The notes under the pieces were generated by a model. It worked only from the letters and a program-made list of their open reading frames with translations. It had not been told where the DNA came from and ran no database searches. A stretch of DNA of 8,219 bases from Balneolaceae bacterium SMO_bin1 (GTDB lineage Bacteria; Bacteroidota; Rhodothermia; Balneolales; Balneolaceae), in NCBI GenBank assembly GCA_003123965.1, contig NNSL01000492.1, forward strand, positions 1 to 8,219, given 5' to 3'. Made by a program: the position numbers and the translations under genes. This document shows, in pieces, positions 1 through 6,802 of the stretch. The first letter of the stretch is position 1; each line of letters opens with the position of its first letter.

Positions 1-697
1 TAGTGCTGTTATCCGGCAGACTGATATTTGAATGCGAAGCGGTGGTGACCTGTACGACCACATCATCATATTCAAATAATTTTGATCGCGTGCTGGTATA
101 GTCACTTAAAAAGCCTATGTGACTGCTTTCGGTATAGGTAAGATCATTGACCGTGCCTTGTGAGGTAAAGTTGCTGCCGCCGGTTGCATCGGCAAAAAGC
201 TCCCAGTTTCCATCTGTATCGCGGATTGCACGAATCCGTACCGTTACGGGATCGGTATCAACAAGGTCATCGGCTCCGTCAATAATTTTGGTGCTGCTGC
301 CGCCATCCTGCCGGTATAAGCTGATTTCATTTTCTGTATCACCAATTAATACATAGTAGCCGTTGAGGTCTCCTTTAAGATCTTGGCTGTCGGCAATGAG
401 ATAATATTTTGCCAGGTTACTGCCGGAGGGGTTAAAGTCGAGCCGAATGAGTGCTTCCCATTCACCGTAAACTGCGCTGGAAGTTGTGGTGATGATCGCC
501 TCATCCGTTTCGGCGGGTGCATCAAGCTGCAACCGGTTTGAGCCGTTGATGATGTGTTTCGCCTCCGGGTCAGTCCACGACGGGCCTGCCGTGAAGTCGC
601 CATCGCTGAAATCATCGTTAATAATTACGGTCTGTGAAAAAGCCAAGCTAACACCCCAACAGGTGCATAGCAGTACTGTTAAAAGTATAGTGCGCAT
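1..697 (-). CDS. Secreted surface protein, N-terminal part (lamin-tail-protein type module); 3' end beyond window
   Basis: The minus strand is open from an ATG at 695-697 to the left edge: 232 codons with no stop. The product starts with a signal peptide (MRTILLTVLLC, then CWGVSLAFSQ), with cleavage likely near residues 19-22. A beta-rich domain of about 200 residues follows: an FSDGDF motif near residues 30-35, a WEALIRLDFNPSGSN segment, LNGYYVLIG, EISLYRQDGG and, near the end, YTSTRSKLFEYDDVVVQ. This order of motifs resembles the jelly-roll-like N-terminal module I associate with Bacteroidota 'lamin tail domain' surface proteins, which often go on to lamin-tail repeats and a sorting domain; none of those parts is visible here. 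It is probably exported to the cell surface; function unknown. There is no clear Shine-Dalgarno, and the start is chosen because it opens the signal peptide. The reading frame is solid; the family assignment is from memory of the pattern. Confidence 0.82.
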   Translation of the reverse strand, partial: MRTILLTVLLCTCWGVSLAFSQTVIINDDFSDGDFTAGPSWTDPEAKHIINGSNRLQLDAPAETDEAIITTTSSAVYGEWEALIRLDFNPSGSNLAKYYLIADSQDLKGDLNGYYVLIGDTENEISLYRQDGGSSTKIIDGADDLVDTDPVTVRIRAIRDTDGNWELFADATGGSNFTSQGTVNDLTYTESSHIGFLSDYTSTRSKLFEYDDVVVQVTTASHSNISLPDNST

Positions 698-935
698 GAA
701 GTAAGAGAGGTATTCATCCCGGAATATTTTGAGCGGGCAGAATACTACTGTTTTTAAATAACTGCAAGTATTTCTGGGTGAACGGATACGTGGCAACAAG
801 GGATCAACCTCATTGCCACCTTTAGGTCATTGTTGCAAGCACTGCTATTGTGCTATCATTAAGACAAAAGTAAATGGCAAACCTTACATTTTTTCTTATA
901 TTTTTTGCAGTCAGTCAAACCTCTAGTTAAACATT
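698..935. other. Divergent intergenic spacer between surface-protein gene and PH-like gene
   Basis: The spacer is 238 bp, AT-rich, and has no credible open frame. It must carry the promoters of both flanking genes, but I find no perfect TAnnTTTG box on either strand. The stretch at 898-909 (plus) is a near match with one extra T. Two small inverted repeats are visible: TGGCAA/TTGCCA around 791-818, and AGCAC (838-842) with GTGCT (850-854). Neither is followed by a T tract, so neither is a terminator. No RNA gene is recognised. Confidence 0.6.
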
Positions 936-1334
936 ATGGTCGCAGGCACAAATACCCCGGTTCCATTCGAAATTCCTGAAATCAGTCACGGTTTTAAACA
1001 GGCACAGGGGTTGATTAAACTCTGGGAGCGCGGACTTGAAATGGAGTTTGAAGTGTCACTTTTAGGCGTATTTAAAAATGGAGTAGAATCCATTCGGATA
1101 CCCTATAGTGATCTCAATTCAATACGCTATAAAAAAGGTTGGTTCAGCGATAAGATTATAATGGAAGGCGTTTCGATGAAGGTTTTTGAAGAAGTTCCAG
1201 GCACCGAAATAGCCACGTGCGAGCTGAAAGTGAAGCGAAAAAATCGCGAAGCTGCACAAAGCCTCATATCACGGGCCCGCATGCATCTCTCCGAAAATAA
1301 GTTAGAGCAGCTTGATGAAGATCATTCTTCGTAG
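936..1334 (+). CDS. Small hypothetical protein with a PH-like layout
   Basis: This is a 132-residue soluble protein with no signal peptide or membrane segment. After about 30 residues it shows a run of alternating hydrophobic segments that look like beta strands (LEMEFEVSLLGVF, ESIRIPYSDLNSIRYKKGWF, KIIMEGVSMKVFEEV, TEIATCELKVK). These lead into a single C-terminal amphipathic helix (about residues 103-126, NREAAQSLISRARMHL) and an acidic tail. A beta barrel closed by one C-terminal helix is the layout of bacterial PH-like domains, and the 'IPYSDLNSIRY' motif fits such proteins. That is inference from pattern, not a recognised family, and no function is assigned. The start has no Shine-Dalgarno but is the only reasonable ATG. 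The gene converges on asd with a 24-bp gap and no visible terminator, so the transcripts may overlap. Confidence 0.75.
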   Translation: MVAGTNTPVPFEIPEISHGFKQAQGLIKLWERGLEMEFEVSLLGVFKNGVESIRIPYSDLNSIRYKKGWFSDKIIMEGVSMKVFEEVPGTEIATCELKVKRKNREAAQSLISRARMHLSENKLEQLDEDHSS

Positions 1335-1358
1335 CGATCGAATGACCAAGCACCTCGT

Positions 1359-2450
1359 TTACTTCAGGTATCCCTTCTCGGCAAGCAACTCGGCATTTAA
1401 AATAGCCCCACCGGCCGCACCACGAATGGTGTTATGCGCCAGCGCTAAGTAAGAAATATCATTCACTGCATCTTTTCTGAGTCGCCCGATACCCAGCTGC
1501 ATGCCGTTTTCGCGATCAGCGTGGAGCCGCGGCTGCGGAAACCGGGGATCCTGATGCAAATGAATGGGAACATCGGGTGCAGACGGCAGTTCAAGGCTAG
1601 CAATCGGGTTAACCCAATCGGCTATCACTTGTTGAAATGAAACAATATCCGCAGGCGGATTTTGCAATTTAACCGAAACCGAAAGCAAATGCCCTTCAAT
1701 GGTGGGCACGCGCACCGCTGTGGCCTGAACGGGAAAACTGGCCTTGTTGATTTTATTTGAGGACTCATCCCATGCTCCGAGTATTTTAAGCGGCTCGGTT
1801 TCCACTTTGTCTTCCTCTCCGCCAATAAACGGCACTACATTGCCCAAGATATCGAGGCTGGCAACACCCGGATAACCGGCGCCCGAGGTGGCCTGCATGG
1901 AGGTGACCACGACAGAATCAATGCCAAAGGCGTCGTAAAAAGGGCGCAGCGACATTGCCAGCGGCACGCACACACAGTTGGGATTGGTGACAATCCAGCC
2001 GCTGCCATCACTGGTAAATCTCTGTGAATCAATTAACCCAATGTGCTCGGGGTTGATTTCAGGGATGAGCAGCGGTACCGACTCATCCATGCGGTAGTTT
2101 TTAGCGTTTGATATAACGGGAATTCCCGCCTCGGCGAAACTGCGCTCAATTTCAGTGGCAACCGAGGAGTCCAGTCCCGAAAACACAAAGTCTACGTTTT
2201 TGAAATGAGCCGGGTCGCACTCTGTAACTTCAATATCCCGAACATCACTTGGCATTTCGGTAGGTTCAATCCAGTGGGCAGCTTCTTGGTAGGGCTTGCC
2301 AGCTGAACGTTCGGATGCGCCAAGCACAGTAATAGTAAACCAAGGGTGATGATCAAGTAAGCGTATAAATTTTTGACCGACGGCACCGGTGGCGCCTAGA
2401 ATTCCAACATTTAACGAGTGCATTGCTACATTTTTTTCTTTGAGCCCCAT
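1359..2450 (-). CDS. asd: Aspartate-semialdehyde dehydrogenase
   Basis: The enzyme reduces aspartyl-4-phosphate to aspartate-4-semialdehyde with NADPH. This is the branch-point step towards lysine/diaminopimelate, threonine and methionine in the cytoplasm. The 363-residue product has the N-terminal Rossmann glycine motif GATGAVG (19-25), the catalytic cysteine in TNPNC (Cys159), the SGAGYPG segment (189-195), the catalytic histidine in IEGH (His254), and the C-terminal NTIRGAAGGAILNAELL helix. Length and the TNPNC context match the archaeal/fungal-like branch of the family rather than the E. coli branch. The longest frame starts at 2450, but family members usually begin just before the glycine motif. 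The internal ATG at 2421-2423 (Met10) would give MHSLNVGILGATG and is a good alternative start; neither has a Shine-Dalgarno. The gene is divergent from glyQS. Confidence 0.95.
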   Translation of the reverse strand: MGLKEKNVAMHSLNVGILGATGAVGQKFIRLLDHHPWFTITVLGASERSAGKPYQEAAHWIEPTEMPSDVRDIEVTECDPAHFKNVDFVFSGLDSSVATEIERSFAEAGIPVISNAKNYRMDESVPLLIPEINPEHIGLIDSQRFTSDGSGWIVTNPNCVCVPLAMSLRPFYDAFGIDSVVVTSMQATSGAGYPGVASLDILGNVVPFIGGEEDKVETEPLKILGAWDESSNKINKASFPVQATAVRVPTIEGHLLSVSVKLQNPPADIVSFQQVIADWVNPIASLELPSAPDVPIHLHQDPRFPQPRLHADRENGMQLGIGRLRKDAVNDISYLALAHNTIRGAAGGAILNAELLAEKGYLK

Positions 2451-2532
2451 AGTACGAACAGGAGCTTAAGGTTTAATTTTGGAGAAAGAAGATACCCATA
2501 AATCGGTTATTAATTAAAGGGTCAATTTTCCC

Positions 2533-2540
2533 TATCTTTG
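2533..2540 (+). promoter_or_regulatory. Bacteroidota-type -7 promoter box for glyQS
   Basis: TATCTTTG is a perfect match to the TAnnTTTG -7 element used by the main sigma factor of Bacteroidota. It lies 41 bp before the glyQS ATG, which implies a leader of roughly 35 nt. The usual -33 TTG is not present at the right distance; TTA at 2510-2512 (20-bp spacer) is the nearest candidate. No T-box or other structured leader is visible ahead of the synthetase gene. Confidence 0.6.
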
Positions 2541-2581
2541 GCTTTACAAAATTTTGAAATTTAAACGACTTCATTTATCAA

Positions 2582-4057
2582 ATGGCTGTAACAGAACTTG
2601 AAAACCTGGATCAAATCGTTTCACTCGCAAAAGCGCGTGGTTTTATTTTTCAATCATCTGAAATTTACGGTGGCCTGGGAGCTACCTACGATTACGGTCC
2701 GCTCGGCGTAGAGCTAAAACGTAATATCCGCGACCATTGGTGGAATGCCATGACGCGCCGCCATTCGAATATCGTGGGGGTTGATTCAGCCATTTTTATG
2801 CATCCTAACGTGTGGAAAGCCAGCGGTCACGTGGAGGGCTTCAACGATCCGATGATTGACGACAAGCAGTCGAACAAACGCTACCGCGCCGATATGCTGA
2901 TTGAGCAGGAAATTGCCAAGCTGCGCGATAAGGGTAAAGAGGAAGAAGCAGGTGAATTGAAAGCATTACTTGATACGGCCGGTTCGCGCAAGGGATTGTG
3001 CGAAGATCTGCACGACATTATCATGGAGCACGAAATCCGTGCGCCCGAATCTGGAGCATTTGAGTGGACCGAAGTACGTCAGTTTAACCTGATGTTTAAA
3101 ACGCAATTTGGAGCGACATCATCAGCCAGCGAGGAAGATGACGCCGTGTACCTGCGCCCCGAAACGGCCCAGGGCATTTTCGTAAATTTTAAGAACGTGA
3201 TGGATACTGCCCGCCAGCAGATTCCGTTCGGCATTGCGCAGGTTGGCAAAGCTTTCCGAAATGAAGTTGTAGCGCGGCAGTTTGTATTTCGCATGCGCGA
3301 ATTTGAGCAGATGGAGATGCAATATTTTGTGGAGCCCGGTACCGATATTGAAGCATATAAAAACTGGCTCGAGGAGCGCGTTGACTGGCATAAAGAGCTG
3401 GGCATTCGTCCCGAAAAACTGCGTGTAGAAGATCACCCTGAAGATAAGCTGGCCCACTACGCCGAAGCGGCGGCCGATATTCAATACGAATATCCCATTG
3501 GCTGGCAAGAAGTTGAGGGGGTGCATAATCGTACCGATTTTGACCTGAGCCAGCACATGGAGCATTCGGGCAAAAAGCTGGAGTTTTACGATCAGCAGCA
3601 GCAAAAGCGCTATACGCCATACGTTGTTGAAACATCCATTGGCCTGGACCGCGCGGTGCTGATGGTGCTTTGCGATGCCTACCGCGAGGAAGAGGTGGAC
3701 GGCGATACACGCACGGTACTGAAAATCAACCCGAAGCTGGCGCCGACCAAAATTGGCATTTTTCCGCTTATCAAAAAAGATAAGCTGCAGGACCTGGCGC
3801 ATAAAATTGAAGAAGATCTGCGCGAGGATTACAAGGTGCTGTACGATGAGTCCGGCTCCATCGGCAAACGGTATCGCCGCCAGGATGAAGCGGGCACCCC
3901 GTTTTGCATCACTGTAGATTTTGACGGCGTGGAATCGGAGGGCGAAGATACGGTGACCATTCGCTACCGCGATGATATGACGCAGGACCGCGTGCCGGTG
4001 AGCAAGCTGCGCGAGGTTATTGAAGAGAAAATGGAAAGTTGGACGCCTGAAAGTTAG
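2582..4057 (+). CDS. glyQS: Glycine--tRNA ligase, single-chain (alpha2) type
   Basis: This class II aminoacyl-tRNA synthetase charges tRNA-Gly with glycine using ATP, and is essential for translation. The 491-residue protein is the single-polypeptide archaeal/eukaryotic-like GlyRS, not the alpha/beta heterotetramer of E. coli. Visible landmarks are an N-terminal IFQSSEIYGGLGATYDYGPLG (22-42) and the VGVDSAIFMHPNVWKASGH region (65-83). These are followed by YLRPETAQGIFVNFKNV (190-206), motif 2 with GKAFRNE (222-228), and the FRMREFEQMEMQYFV segment (236-250). Motif 3 is SIGLDRAVLMVL (352-363, with the conserved Arg). A C-terminal anticodon-binding domain starts near residue 384 (KLAPTKIGIFPL) and runs to the end. 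A lysine/glutamate-rich helical insertion sits at about 100-150. The start has no Shine-Dalgarno. Dodecin follows 69 bp downstream, with the first clear terminator after it, so the two are probably co-transcribed. Confidence 0.97.
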   Translation: MAVTELENLDQIVSLAKARGFIFQSSEIYGGLGATYDYGPLGVELKRNIRDHWWNAMTRRHSNIVGVDSAIFMHPNVWKASGHVEGFNDPMIDDKQSNKRYRADMLIEQEIAKLRDKGKEEEAGELKALLDTAGSRKGLCEDLHDIIMEHEIRAPESGAFEWTEVRQFNLMFKTQFGATSSASEEDDAVYLRPETAQGIFVNFKNVMDTARQQIPFGIAQVGKAFRNEVVARQFVFRMREFEQMEMQYFVEPGTDIEAYKNWLEERVDWHKELGIRPEKLRVEDHPEDKLAHYAEAAADIQYEYPIGWQEVEGVHNRTDFDLSQHMEHSGKKLEFYDQQQQKRYTPYVVETSIGLDRAVLMVLCDAYREEEVDGDTRTVLKINPKLAPTKIGIFPLIKKDKLQDLAHKIEEDLREDYKVLYDESGSIGKRYRRQDEAGTPFCITVDFDGVESEGEDTVTIRYRDDMTQDRVPVSKLREVIEEKMESWTPES

Positions 4058-4107
4058 GTTGAAACATCATCCGCGGGACATTTGTTTAAAGCACTCACAC
4101 TGAAATG

Positions 4108-4124
4108 CTAAAAAATTATTTTAG
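4108..4124. repeat. Small inverted repeat just before the dodecin start
   Basis: CTAAAA (4108-4113) and TTTTAG (4119-4124) form perfect 6-bp arms around AATTA, ending two bases before the dodecin ATG. It occupies the place where a ribosome would bind. The hairpin would be all but one A-U pair per arm, so weak. It may be a protein site, a mild translational element, or chance in AT-rich DNA. Confidence 0.35.
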
Positions 4125-4126
4125 TT

Positions 4127-4327
4127 ATGGGTGTAGTAAAAGTAATAGAAGTGATAGCAGAATCAGAAAACAGTTTCGATGAAGCGGTACAGAATGCCGT
4201 AGCCGAAGCATCGAAATCAGTAGATAATATTGAATCGGTGTACGTGAAAGAGATGAACGCGAACGTGGAAAACAACCAGGTGATATCGTACGCCGTAAAT
4301 GCCAAAGTTTCGTTTAAAGTCAATTAA
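4127..4327 (+). CDS. Dodecin-family protein lacking the flavin-sandwich Trp and Gln
   Basis: This 66-residue protein has the dodecin fold order: strand (VVKVIEVIAES, 3-13), helix (SFDEAVQNAVAEASKSV, 16-32), then two strands (SVYVKEMNANVE, 37-48, and VISYAVNAKVSFKV, 52-65). Dodecins form hollow dodecamers that bind flavins pairwise for storage or buffering. Against the archaeal and mycobacterial dodecins as I remember them, the flavin-stacking Trp aligns with Ser37 and the flavin-contacting Gln with Ala56. Canonical riboflavin or FMN binding is therefore doubtful. The fold and dodecamer remain likely, and a different ligand is possible. It sits 69 bp after glyQS and is followed by a strong terminator, so it is probably the second gene of that transcript. 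There is no Shine-Dalgarno. Confidence 0.92.
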   Translation: MGVVKVIEVIAESENSFDEAVQNAVAEASKSVDNIESVYVKEMNANVENNQVISYAVNAKVSFKVN

Positions 4328-4362
4328 ACCTAAGTAAGCTTAAAATCTATACATCATTTCAT

Positions 4363-4391
4363 AAGAGCCTGTTTATGCAGGCTCTTTTTTT
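4363..4391 (+). terminator. Intrinsic terminator after dodecin
   Basis: The arms AGAGCCTG (4364-4371) and CAGGCTCT (4378-4385) pair perfectly around the loop TTTATG. A further A-T pair closes the base (4363/4386), and a seven-T run (4385-4391) follows. It ends the dodecin transcript 36 bp after the stop codon. On the minus strand the same stem lies 3' of the hydrolase gene but has only a short interrupted T tract, so it would be weaker in that direction. Confidence 0.9.
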
Positions 4392-4417
4392 ATTGCCGGC
4401 TGATATTGCGTTGAAAT

Positions 4418-5824
4418 CTATTTGCTTATCCACTCATCCAGCAGTGGTATAAAGCCATTGATGAATTGTGATTCCAGATTGGCATACTCCTGAACCTGCC
4501 CGGTTTCAGCGCGTTGGAATAAGTGATTTGCATCTTCTAATACCTCTATGCGGTGGGGGGCATCGGCTTGATTCAGGGCCTGTTCAATCGGCGGGCGATT
4601 CATGCCGGCGGGCACCTGGCTGTCTTTACCGCCGAAAAGGACAAGCACGGGAATATCAAGCTGCTGCAAATCTTGTGTGGGATCGTAAAACAGCAGCGAT
4701 TGCATTTGGGGTGTTTCAAAGGTAGCCGTTAGTTGCATAACCTGTCGATTGGCTACTGCTTCGGCTTGATCTGGATTCATGCCCGCAGCAATTTGTATGT
4801 CAATAAAACGCTGGCGATACGTTTCCTGAGCCTGCTCCAGGTTTTCTCCGTCAGCAATGGCCTGCATCAAGTTTTCACGTGCGGTTATTTCTTTTTCAAC
4901 CAGCGCTGAATCTACGTTGGCCGGTGCAAAAGCCTGCTCAATCTGGAAGCGGAGCAGCTCTTTAAGCGGTACCCCGGTTGAGGCCATGAGTATCAGCTTG
5001 TCTACCGCCGGGTTTTGAGCCGCTACTTTCCCGGCCACAACGCCGCCCTGACTATGGCCGAGCAGCACGATTTCATCAAATTGCTGCCCGCTGGAATTGG
5101 TGAATTCATTGATGATTGCTTCCACATCGGATGCGAGCATGCCAAGGGTGGCATTAGCAAAATTGCCGGTTGATTGACCCACGCCTCGGTCATCGTACCG
5201 AAAGGTGGCGATGCCGCGGGCGGTGAGCGAATCGGCCAGCTCGGCAAAAGGACGGAAGCTGGTAACGCCGGGCAGACTCTCGTCCCGATCTTGGGCACCG
5301 CTTCCGGAGATCATAATCACCAATTGATTGGCTTGCATGTTTTGGGGCCATGTGAGCGTACCGCCAATTGCAATGGAGTCATTTTTGATGACCATTTCTT
5401 CGCTGTTATATGCAGGGGCGCGCTCTGGTTCATTTTCCGGCTGGGGTTTGTTCTGCTGCACCCGCTCCAGCTCAAATGGAAACTGCATGCCGCGCTGATG
5501 GAACGTACCTTCAATTCGGGAATCATCTTTTATCATCCCTTTAAATGAGGCGATGCTCCCCGGGCCGGCTTCAAATTCAAAGAAAACAGAATCGGTCTGA
5601 GTTATTTCTATGTTCTTTAGTGGTAGTCCCATAGCCATCTGCTGCGGAATGTCGATAGTGCCGCTGTAGCTGCCGGACTCTTGGTTGAAGCTGGTATTTA
5701 TTTTCAGCTGTTGGCCTTGCACTGTGATCTGGCCTTCCCACTTGCCTGACAGTGCATTATTCTGTGCAGCAATGGGTTGAGTGAATATGCCAATTAATAG
5801 GATGAGTGAAAATAATGATTTCAT
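4418..5824 (-). CDS. Secreted alpha/beta-fold hydrolase with N-terminal beta domain
   Basis: This 468-residue protein starts with a signal peptide (MKSLFSLILLIGIFTQPIAA, cleavage likely after Ala20), so it acts in the periplasm or outside. Residues about 24-122 are a beta-rich domain (GKWEGQI, SGTIDIP, IEGTFHQRG) of the kind often placed before hydrolases in Bacteroidota. A proline/glutamate-rich linker (about 123-140) follows. The hydrolase domain has an oxyanion-region motif ISGSGAQDRD (172-181), a YDDRGVGQS segment (210-218), the nucleophile elbow GHSQG (Ser258), a helical lid (about 285-375), the acid in FGGKDSQVP (Asp401) and the base in EDANHLF (His434). The triad is thus complete. It resembles the serine aminopeptidase/esterase (Hydrolase_4-like) group; substrate unknown. 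The start is supported by the signal peptide. A terminator separates it from the upstream SOD-like gene, so it has its own promoter, which I could not identify. Confidence 0.93.
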   Translation of the reverse strand: MKSLFSLILLIGIFTQPIAAQNNALSGKWEGQITVQGQQLKINTSFNQESGSYSGTIDIPQQMAMGLPLKNIEITQTDSVFFEFEAGPGSIASFKGMIKDDSRIEGTFHQRGMQFPFELERVQQNKPQPENEPERAPAYNSEEMVIKNDSIAIGGTLTWPQNMQANQLVIMISGSGAQDRDESLPGVTSFRPFAELADSLTARGIATFRYDDRGVGQSTGNFANATLGMLASDVEAIINEFTNSSGQQFDEIVLLGHSQGGVVAGKVAAQNPAVDKLILMASTGVPLKELLRFQIEQAFAPANVDSALVEKEITARENLMQAIADGENLEQAQETYRQRFIDIQIAAGMNPDQAEAVANRQVMQLTATFETPQMQSLLFYDPTQDLQQLDIPVLVLFGGKDSQVPAGMNRPPIEQALNQADAPHRIEVLEDANHLFQRAETGQVQEYANLESQFINGFIPLLDEWISK

Positions 5825-5918
5825 AATTCCAGCATTGTAATTTGAATGGGTATGGCTTGAGAACGAATCATTGCTAAAATAGACTTCGTATAGGAGAAAA
5901 ACACTAAAATGTATTCAT

Positions 5919-5954
5919 AAAAAAAGTCCGATTGCCTTTTATCGACAACCGGAC
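5919..5954 (-). terminator. Intrinsic terminator of the SOD-like gene
   Basis: Read on the minus strand, GTCCGGTTG (5954-5946) pairs with CAATCGGAC (5934-5926) as nine base pairs with one G-T wobble around an 11-nt loop. A run of seven T (5925-5919) follows. It lies 29 bp after the SOD-like stop codon and 95 bp before the hydrolase start, so it separates the two same-strand genes into different transcripts. Confidence 0.9.
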
Positions 5955-5983
5955 ATCCATCAAGCAAATTTTCTGGTTAGTGT

Positions 5984-6607
5984 TTACATATTGCCATTGT
6001 TCATATTCTGTCCGTTGCCAGTCTCCGCAATGCCAATCACGCCACAACCCAAGCGTGAACCGGCCGCGCCAATTGGCGGCTGGCTCGGATCATTGGCACT
6101 GGCATGTATGATAACAGAGCGGCCAATAATCGATTTTGGACCGCTCATCTTAATATTACTGATGGTTGTATCAGCGGTAGCGTTCCCGTCAGCACCAGCT
6201 ACGGCATCACCAAGGTTACCTGTAATGCGGTCAATATCGGCAGGGGGATTGGTAGAGCTGCCAATGAAGTTGAAGTGCGTGCCGGCCGAGGTGCCGTCAT
6301 CCGCACTGCAGTCGCCGTAAAGGTGCACGTGAAAAGCATGGGGGCCTTCCGGTAAGCCAGAAAATTCGGCTTCAACCTGAACGCCATCCATTCCTTTGGT
6401 AAAGGTTACTGTTCCGCGTGCATCGTTGCCCTGGGTTGGGTTGATTACGGCCATGGCCGTGGTGACATTCTCAGTAGTATCTTGCATTTGCGTGCTTTCA
6501 TCATTCATGCCGTTCTCTTCATCGCCATTGGTGCCGGGTTCAGCACATCCAGCAATAAGCAGCATTAAGGCTACTCCGGCTACTGTGAATAAGTTTAATA
6601 ATTTCAT
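5984..6607 (-). CDS. sodC: Cu/Zn-superoxide-dismutase-family lipoprotein, apparently copper-only
   Basis: The 207-residue protein begins with a lipoprotein signal (MKLLNLFTVAGVALMLLIAGC) with lipidated Cys21, then an acidic low-complexity linker (22-50). The SOD domain (about 51-195) keeps, in human SOD1 numbering, copper ligands His46/48 (His93, His95 in FHVH), His63 (His111 in GTHFNF) and His120 (His168 in VIIHAS). It also keeps the disulfide cysteines (Cys100, Cys188) and the active-site Arg143 (Arg185 in GSRLGCG). The zinc-only ligands His71, His80 and Asp83 align without gaps to Thr119, Ile128 and Asn131, and Asp124 aligns to Asn172. The electrostatic loop is about six residues shorter. 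This fits copper-only SODs. It should dismutate superoxide at the cell envelope if active; a copper-binding but non-enzymatic role cannot be excluded. It ends in an Asn/Gly/Met tail. Confidence 0.92.
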   Translation of the reverse strand: MKLLNLFTVAGVALMLLIAGCAEPGTNGDEENGMNDESTQMQDTTENVTTAMAVINPTQGNDARGTVTFTKGMDGVQVEAEFSGLPEGPHAFHVHLYGDCSADDGTSAGTHFNFIGSSTNPPADIDRITGNLGDAVAGADGNATADTTISNIKMSGPKSIIGRSVIIHASANDPSQPPIGAAGSRLGCGVIGIAETGNGQNMNNGNM

Positions 6608-6670
6608 AATAGATTTCCGTTTAGATTAAGGTTCAATGTAAATTGATACAAAACGCAAGGTCGATATCGT

Positions 6671-6706
6671 GAACAAGTAAGAGGGTTTAAAAGAACAAGT
6701 ATGTTC
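6671..6706. promoter_or_regulatory. Candidate regulator site in the SOD-like/VOC divergent spacer
   Basis: GAACAAGT occurs twice, at 6671-6678 and 6693-6700, exactly 22 bp apart, or about two helical turns. The second copy is also the left half of a dyad, GAACA-AGTA-TGTTC (6693-6706). Repeated half-sites on one face of the helix, 64-99 bp ahead of the SOD-like start codon, are the arrangement expected of a dimeric regulator. The regulator is unknown, and chance is possible in this AT-rich spacer. The rest of the 224-bp spacer (6608-6831) shows no open frame or RNA gene. Confidence 0.4.
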
Positions 6707-6802
6707 CAAAGTTTCTTTCTAAATAACATTGCTAAGTTCATTAAACAATAGCATATAGTAACAAGTTTTAATTTCGGCCTCAAACAGCTTTTACTTATTT
6801 TA

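Noticed and set aside
147..704. Short open frames on both strands over the first 700 bases
   Set aside because: They are other-frame shadows of the 1-697 minus-strand gene, which has a signal peptide and a coherent domain.
1317..1330. Hairpin GAAGA-TCAT-TCTTC at the end of the PH-like gene as a terminator
   Set aside because: The stem is only five base pairs, lies inside the coding region and is not followed by a T tract.
2497..2525. Sigma70-like promoter for asd on the minus strand (TTGACC, 17-bp spacer, TTTATG)
   Set aside because: The -10 hexamer is a poor match, and the host seems to use TAnnTTTG promoters. It was not strong enough to list.
2451..2581. T-box or other riboswitch in the glyQS leader
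   Set aside because: The leader from the -7 box is only about 35 nt and has no T-box motif. T-box control of glyQS belongs to Firmicutes.
3122..3802. 226-codon open frame on the minus strand inside glyQS
   Set aside because: It is fully antisense to a certain essential gene, has no recognisable domain, and overlaps a second antisense frame. It is a shadow of GlyRS codon usage.
4418..6607. Operon of the SOD-like lipoprotein and alpha/beta hydrolase
   Set aside because: They are same-strand neighbours, but a strong terminator at 5919-5954 and a 159-bp gap argue for separate transcripts.
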